From Phlyctochytrium arcticum (Eukaryota; Chytridiomycota; Chytridiomycetes; Chytridiales; Chytridiaceae), in assembly GCA_025602905.1 (NCBI GenBank), contig JAHLKI010000039.1:124001-188000 (forward strand): a stretch of DNA of 64,000 nucleotides, in the 5' to 3' direction. This document shows positions 59,121 to 64,000 of the stretch, piece after piece (position 1 is the stretch's first letter; each line of letters opens with the position of its first letter). A program made the position numbers and the translations under genes. Under the pieces are notes generated by a model. That model did not search any database, had not been told where the DNA came from, and saw only the letters and a list, made by a program, of their open reading frames with translations.

Positions 59121-61430
59121 ATGATTGCTGGACCGTACAGTGATCTTATTAAAGACAGAGAAGCTTCATCAGCGATTCAAAGCCTGCAACATACCGGGCA
59201 CATTACTCAAGATGGAAATAGTAGTAGTACTCAAGGTGGAAATAGTAGTACTACTATTGGGACCGCCCGGAGTGCCGATGCAGACGAACTGAAAGCGACA
59301 GCTTTTGACACCCTGGAGGAGCTCCTTACTCATGCAAAGGCGAATGCGGAAGCAAACGGTTTTGCTCTGACCAGAAGGAGTAACAATGAAAGGTTCTATC
59401 TTCAATGCGGTCGTTGGGGAACGCTCCGCGAGAATAGGAGGCAACCATGGAGTCTGATTCAAAGACGCGCAATCGTTCAAGCTTACGATGCGGATGCCAA
59501 TTTCAGCAATACGTTGCCCAAGACAAAAGAGGGTTAAAGGGCCCCAAAAATCTATGGTACTTGCACGAATCCTCCATTGAACACAACCACAACAATTCCG
59601 CACCTGTAGCCTATGCTGCTTATCGACAGTTCAGCAATGTACATAAGGAGTACCTAAGGCAGCACGCAAGAACAACGGTGAAAGAGCTGGTTTTGTCATT
59701 TCGTAAAACCTTTCCGGGTCATCCGGTAATCGATAAGGATATTCGCAACTTCCGGACGCTTGAGCAAATGGAAGCTGCGAAGGGCAGATCTGCTATAGAG
59801 TGCCTCTTGGACGGACTTCACCAACCCGAATCTAGCTATATGGTTAGCTACCAAACCAGTGATGATGGTGCTCTTACCCACTTGTTTTTCGCTCATGAGA
59901 AGAGCGTTGAGAGATTAAGGCAATTTCCGGACGTACTAATATTGGATTGTACTTATAAAACGAATAAGTGGCAAATGCCGCTTTTCAATATCCTCGGCAT
60001 AGACAGCACTGGAATGTCCTTTACCGTAGGTTACGCGTTCTTACGGGGTGAGACTGAGGAAGACTACACTTGGGCCTTACAGAACCTAGCTGGCCTTCTG
60101 GTAGGCAGCCGCGGGATTAAGACAGTGTTCGTGGACTGCAGCCGTGCTTTGATGAATTCCTTGGAGGCGGTCTTCCCAGGTATATTCCCAGCCGTTAATG
60201 AAAATGATTTGCGGTCTTTTAATTACTTTGCTCTAAGGTCTTAATGTTCTACTATGTATTTTTCATATCGTGGAAAACGTGGGAGCTCAACTGCAGCGTA
60301 AATATCCTCACATATCGGACGAAGACAAGCAAAACATTCTTACTCTATGGAACGCTGTCGCCTACGCTGCATCCTTGGAAGATTATGCTGCAGCTGTTGG
60401 AGCCATCCGCAATGTACTCGATGACTACTACCCAGCGATGCGAATGTACCTAGAGGATACATGGCTTGTGCATCATAAACGGTTTGTAAAATTTTGGACA
60501 AGCCAGGTATTAACGCTAGGCATTAGAGCCACATCGCGAGTCGAAGGCTCGCATCGCTGCCTCAAAGATTGGCTTCACAATGGGGTGGGAGACTTTTTGA
60601 CCGTATTTTCCGCCATGGATACGTTCATCAACAAGCAACTCATTGACGTAGAGAACCAATACTTAAGAGAAAAAGACAGATTGTCCTCAAAGATGCGCGA
60701 AATCTTAGACGAGACACACCAAATTCGGGAGCATGTTTCCAATGTGACCTTCAACGATCACCTCCACGCCAATATCGAGGAGGCTCGCAAGCAGGGTCCT
60801 CTGCAGCAATGCAATCACCAATACGCTGTCACAATGGGCTTACCTTGTCCCGATCAAATTCGCTATGATTACAACCTTACGATTCCGCTGTCGGCTATTC
60901 ATCCCGCATGGAGATATGATCCTTGCAATGCCAGTATTGATTCCTACTTTCTCCCCGACGCGACAACAGATTACCGTGCGCGTCTTGTCGCTGAGCTGGC
61001 AGCTGTTCAAAAGCGTTTCGATGCCCTACAAACAACATCTCAGCGACAGCGTGCGGTGCAACAGCTTAGCCAGGTGGGAGTGATCAGCGGTTCTGTCCTG
61101 AACCCGGTACGCACCAGGCGCGTCGATGTATTGGCGGAGCATCGGGCAGCATCCAAACGTCAACGGATCGACACATCCACCCGTGCGGATCCTACTTTAT
61201 CGGCGCATGTTGCGAGGGAGCAGCAGGAGCGTGCCGCCTCGTCCTCCGCCGCTAACAGGCAGAAGCCAAAGTGTAGCGTATGTCGGTCTGAAGACCACAA
61301 GGCAAACCGGTGCCCTGAAGCTCGCAGGAGAGAGGCCGCGCGTATTAATGCTGCCTGCGGAGTGAATGAACCGATTGAAGAGAAGATTGAAGAAGATATT
61401 AGTATCCTTATTGACATGTCACTTAGCTAG
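59121..61430 (+). pseudogene. MULE 2 transposase, apparently frameshifted
   Basis: The start MIAGPYSDLIKDREASSAIQ at 59121 follows a likely 5' UTR intron (GTAAGAAG to ...TTTTTGCCGCAG). A FAR1-like DNA-binding region begins FYLQCGRWGTLRENRRQP. Its continuation (ESDSKTRNRSSLRCGCQF, HNHNN) is in another frame from about 59445 on, with no usable intron between, so a 1-nt deletion (or a 2-nt insertion) is likely. The catalytic core is otherwise intact: LILDCTYKTNKWQMPLFNIL (Asp), TVFVDCSRALMNSLEAVFPG (Asp), an intron 60180-60237, then LNVLLCIFHIVENVGAQLQR, and the Glu in ATSRVEGSHRCLKDWLHNG. A CCHC-type knuckle (CSVCRSEDHKANRC) lies near the C-terminus. If the frame change is real this copy is dead, or starts internally at 59447 without its full DNA-binding domain. 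Confidence 0.82.
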
Positions 61431-61563
61431 CTCAGATATTTCAGTTTCCTTCTAGATAGCATATGCGTATAGGGTTTCTCCTAATTTTAGTGCCAGCTCT
61501 CATGTTTTAGTAATTCACATTGTCTTCATCCGCGTCAGTCAACGACGGCCACAGGGGCCAGTG

Positions 61564-61664
61564 GTCAATCTGAGCGGAGATTCAAGATAGCGCGCGGTCC
61601 ATATTTCAGGTGGCTGTGCGACTGTACGATTCCTAGCCCGACTGTACGATTCCTAGTCACGTCC
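61564..61664 (-). repeat. MULE 2 right terminal inverted repeat
   Basis: 101 bp, inverted copy of 58850-58950 with a single difference. Confidence 0.95.
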
Positions 61665-61673
61665 GCCAGGTCG
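61665..61673. repeat. MULE 2 target-site duplication, right
   Basis: GCCAGGTCG, identical to 58841-58849. It ends 17 bp before the stop codon of secreted repeat gene 2. Confidence 0.94.
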
Positions 61674-61690
61674 GATCAGCTTACTTAATG

Positions 61691-62197
61691 CTACAATGAC
61701 TGTGCCTCCCTATTGTAAAACTCGGGTTGCGCTGAGAGGGGTTCGCGAGCTTGGACAATCGGCTTGGGGGCGGGATAGGGAAGGCGGGGTTCGCGAGCTT
61801 CGACAACTGGTAAGGGGAGGCGGGGTTCGCGAGCTTCGACGACAGGCAAGGGTAGGCGGGGTTCACGAGCTTCGACGACAGGCAAGGGTAGGCGGGGTTC
61901 ACGAGCTTCGACGACAGGCAAGGGTAGGCGGGGTTCGCGAGCTTCAACGACAGGCAAGGGTAGGCGGGGTTCCCTAGCTTCGACGACTGGCAAGGGTAGG
62001 CGAGGCTCCCGAGCCTCGACAACTGGCAAGGGCAGGCGGGGCTCCCGAGCTTCGACAACTGGCTTGGGGGCGGGATAAGGAAGCCGAGGTTCACGCGCGT
62101 CGAGCTCAGCTTGAGATGGGCGAGGAGCCCGAAGCTCGAAAGCGGATGCGCTCGAGATGGCCATAATGGCAAGTAGAACGGCTTGAGTGACCTTCAT
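61691..62197 (-). CDS. secreted tandem-repeat protein 2, 168 aa
   Basis: Signal peptide MKVTQAVLLAIMAISSASAF, a short spacer (ELRAPRPSQAELD), then a variant unit AREPRLPYPAPKPVVE. Seven units of AREPRLPLPVVE follow, then a second variant unit AREPRLPYPAPKPIVQ and a unique end AREPLSAQPEFYNREAQSL. The repeats match those of gene 53992 almost exactly, while the leader is related but distinct and the array is framed by the longer YPAPKP units. Single exon, no cysteine. The MULE 2 right target duplication lies 17 bp past the stop codon, so the transposon occupies the 3' UTR or terminator. A TATA box lies about 75-85 bp before the ATG. Function unknown. Confidence 0.88.
   Translation of the reverse strand: MKVTQAVLLAIMAISSASAFELRAPRPSQAELDAREPRLPYPAPKPVVEAREPRLPLPVVEAREPRLPLPVVEAREPRLPLPVVEAREPRLPLPVVEAREPRLPLPVVEAREPRLPLPVVEAREPRLPLPVVEAREPRLPYPAPKPIVQAREPLSAQPEFYNREAQSL
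61751..62098 (-). repeat. coding tandem repeat: seven 36-bp units between two 48-bp units
   Basis: Encodes residues 34-149 of the secreted protein. The two outer units carry the extra Pro-Ala-Pro-Lys insertion; the inner seven are near-identical in DNA. Confidence 0.9.
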
Positions 62198-62270
62198 AAC
62201 TGAGCTCTTTTAGGTAGATGTAAAATGAGTTCAGTCTGAAGGAATGAATGTGGAGTCAGTCCCCTACGTT

Positions 62271-62282
62271 CCTGCTTTTATA
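62271..62282 (-). promoter_or_regulatory. TATA box of secreted repeat gene 2
   Basis: TATAAAAGCAGG on the minus strand, matching the elements before genes 53992 and 63617. Confidence 0.6.
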
Positions 62283-63399
62283 TTCCGTTCACCTCTTATT
62301 TTCCCCGCCATTCGCTGTGAGGACGCCAAAATGTCTTCCAAGTCTGTTAACTTCATCTAATTATGGAACCATACCGTTGAGGGACAATGGTTGAGAGACA
62401 CAGCTCGGAAGCTTTACGCACTATTTACAACGACGTGCAAGCTGCACTGCCTCAATAGGAACTAGTGGATATTCCGCTGCAACTGGGCGTCAATCTTTGC
62501 AAAGTAGTATGAATGGGTAAGTGGAATGTCTGCTGTCATTGATTGTCCATGCGATTGTCACTCCTGGAGTCCTGGTAAACAAATACCTCAAAGTTTCCCA
62601 TGATGAATGCTCTGATCAACCAAGCGGAGCCGGGAGACCTCATATTGGGGACCCAACTTTCCGGTCTTTGGGTCCCAATGACTCCCATAGGATAGCGACA
62701 CCCTGGATGTCGGGAACATTGGGTCTAACATCATTGCTATTTTTAGACTAGTCGGCGGGACTCCGGCGGGAGGCTCAGCGACCCTGAAATGTCGAACTTT
62801 GACACGGAGGAGCCTAAAGTAAGGTTGTCGAATATGCTGCAACAGTGGCAGCAACACCCACTGTTGACATGCAACTCCTACTCGTAGTGCTGGAGCATCT
62901 CCCTATTGCTGCCTTGCAAGAGTGAAGCTAGCGCGCAATTTAATTCGCGGGGCCGTGCAATGGATACGCTGTCAATCAATTTCGGCGATAGAGAGGTGAC
63001 TGCCGCCTTCAAGATTTGATATGCCACTCTACATTAATTTCGTGCACCTTGGCATGCGGCAGCCGTTTCGAAACTTTCGATGAACTTGGTCCGACGCGTC
63101 GCTCGTAAGCAAGTCTACGCGTTGGAAAGTAGCCTCACGGAATGGATTCGTTCCATTTCGCTGGTGGCACGCAATGAAGGCCGCCGCTAGTCAACCGCAG
63201 AACCCCGGGCGTCTTTGACTTTAAGCTTTATTCTAAACCCAGGAGAGTTCGAGGGCCTACCAGTAATACGGCGCAATATTCGATAATGAGTCAGCACCGC
63301 CGTCGAAATTTGAATTTTGCGTCGTAGAGTACCAAATGGAAGTGCCGCACAAGTCCTGCAACATGAAGCGATGCGATGGTTGGCAAGTAATTGGAAAGG
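62283..63399. other. 1.1-kb intergenic region between secreted-protein genes
   Basis: No gene supported. It contains a hairpin-like inverted repeat near 62644-62680 (ATTGGGGACCCAA against TTTGGGTCCCAAT) and two ACGCGT hexamers at 63094 and 63117. Confidence 0.4.
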
Positions 63400-63411
63400 T
63401 ATAAAAGCGAC
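63400..63411 (+). promoter_or_regulatory. TATA box of secreted gene 3
   Basis: TATAAAAGCGAC, 206-217 bp before the ATG at 63617, with a CT-rich leader after it. Confidence 0.55.
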
Positions 63412-63616
63412 ACCGTAGTTTCATTTTCCGGACTGTTCCTCACCTTCTTCTTTCCGCCCTTTTGGTACTTTGAGCTGCTCCTACATCTTCCCCTCGACGT
63501 TGACCGTCTAGAATCTAGAAGCGCCTCAGTACATCTATACACTACTACTACACACTCTCGACAACTTTGTCCTAGACACTCTTCTACATTTCTTTCAACA
63601 CCCTTCTAATTGAGCC

Positions 63617-64000
63617 ATGAAGATCACTGGAACCCTCCTCTTCGCCCTCATGGCGGTTTCAACGGCATCGGCCATCCCTGCCGGTCTCCAAGCGCGTCAG
63701 GGCGGTGGAATCATTACGGTCGAGGCACCCACACAAGGACAGGCCGCTACTCAAGCACCTCCAGCATCCACCAATGGTCCCAATGAGGAGCCCGACCGAG
63801 CACCTACTCAGACAACTGCCGGACCTACTGCACCTACTCAGGACCCAGCGCCAGGTGGTACCGCTGGTGCCAACACCCCTCCACAACAAAAGGCACCAAC
63901 AGATCAGAAGCAAGCCGAGAAGAAGCAAGACGACCAGAAGCAAGCCGGACAGAATGGTGGCGCCCAGAAAGACTTGGTCGGCCTCGCCAAGAAGGCGGTA
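63617..64000 (+). CDS. secreted Gln/Pro/Thr-rich protein, partial at window end
   Basis: Frame from the ATG at 63617 stays open for 128 codons to the window edge; no stop is reached. The signal peptide MKITGTLLFALMAVSTASAI is nearly the same as in gene 53992 (first ten residues identical), and the GLQAR at the start of the mature part is also shared. The rest differs: a Gln/Thr/Pro/Gly-rich region with repeated APTQ-type motifs, then Gln/Lys-rich repeats (DQKQAEKKQDDQKQAGQNGG) and QKDLVGLAKKAV. It looks like a paralogue that kept the leader while its mature region was replaced or diverged. Function unknown; the C-terminus is missing from the window. Confidence 0.85.
   Translation, partial: MKITGTLLFALMAVSTASAIPAGLQARQGGGIITVEAPTQGQAATQAPPASTNGPNEEPDRAPTQTTAGPTAPTQDPAPGGTAGANTPPQQKAPTDQKQAEKKQDDQKQAGQNGGAQKDLVGLAKKAV

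Larger units (their letters stand above)
58850..61664 (+). mobile_element. second Mutator-like element (MULE 2), 2815 bp
   Basis: Terminal inverted repeats of 101 bp (58850-58950 and 61564-61664) differ at one position (CGAGG against CTAGG near the end). A perfect 9-bp target duplication, GCCAGGTCG, flanks the element (58841-58849, 61665-61673). It encodes one transposase on the plus strand, different in sequence from MULE 1. Each TIR contains two direct copies of AGGAATCGTACAGTCG, likely transposase-binding sites. Confidence 0.96.

Overview
The window is nuclear DNA from a fungus, most likely an early-diverging zoosporic (chytrid-like) lineage. Genes are spliced with short GT-AG introns of about 45-110 nt and lie on both strands. 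Direct evidence for a fungus is the three-domain HIS4-type histidine enzyme and the compact introns. Pointers towards a flagellate fungus (inference) are a NEDD1 orthologue (centrosome/centriole gamma-tubulin recruitment, generally missing from yeasts), a TMEM94-type degenerate P-type ATPase, and a broken Crinkler-type N-terminal domain.

Layout. 0-5.6 kb: coiled-coil protein, thioredoxin with a 3-nt microexon, a tandemly duplicated dead thioredoxin copy, LUC7 (U1 snRNP), and NCS-1 calcium sensor. 6-13 kb: mitochondrial fumarase and an 18-exon TMEM94 homologue. 13-24 kb: Crinkler relic, NEDD1, a small hypothetical gene, a complete Mutator-like (MULE) transposon with perfect 99-bp inverted repeats and 9-bp target duplication, UBC7-type E2, an unresolved small gene, and a repeat-containing Scm3/HJURP-like protein. 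24.5-43 kb: aldose 1-epimerase, THADA/Trm732, divergent G-alpha, UBL-BAG co-chaperone, gamma-glutamyl phosphate reductase, MATH-BTB protein, condensin CAP-H, and HIS4. 43-53.5 kb: hypothetical protein, alanine aminotransferase, Nop12/RBM34-like protein, PIG-P, and mitochondrial EF-G2. These are mostly ordinary housekeeping genes, several as divergent pairs on short shared promoters.

54-64 kb is different in character. It holds two secreted proteins made almost entirely of a 12-residue tandem repeat (REPRLPLPVVEA). A third gene, cut by the window edge, shares the leader of the first. All three have near-identical TATA elements. The locus also carries a large unrecognised zinc-finger-like gene and a second MULE (101-bp inverted repeats, one mismatch, 9-bp target duplication, frameshifted transposase). 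This secreted repeat-protein cluster is the best candidate for something undescribed; the repeats could be a structural secreted protein or a multi-copy peptide precursor.

Exon boundaries were placed by hand from splice signals, reading frame and remembered family conservation. Reading-frame sums close exactly for thioredoxin, LUC7, fumarase, TMEM94, NEDD1, the first MULE transposase, UBC7, aldose epimerase, THADA, CAP-H and the zinc-finger-like gene. No tRNA, rRNA or CRISPR was recognised.
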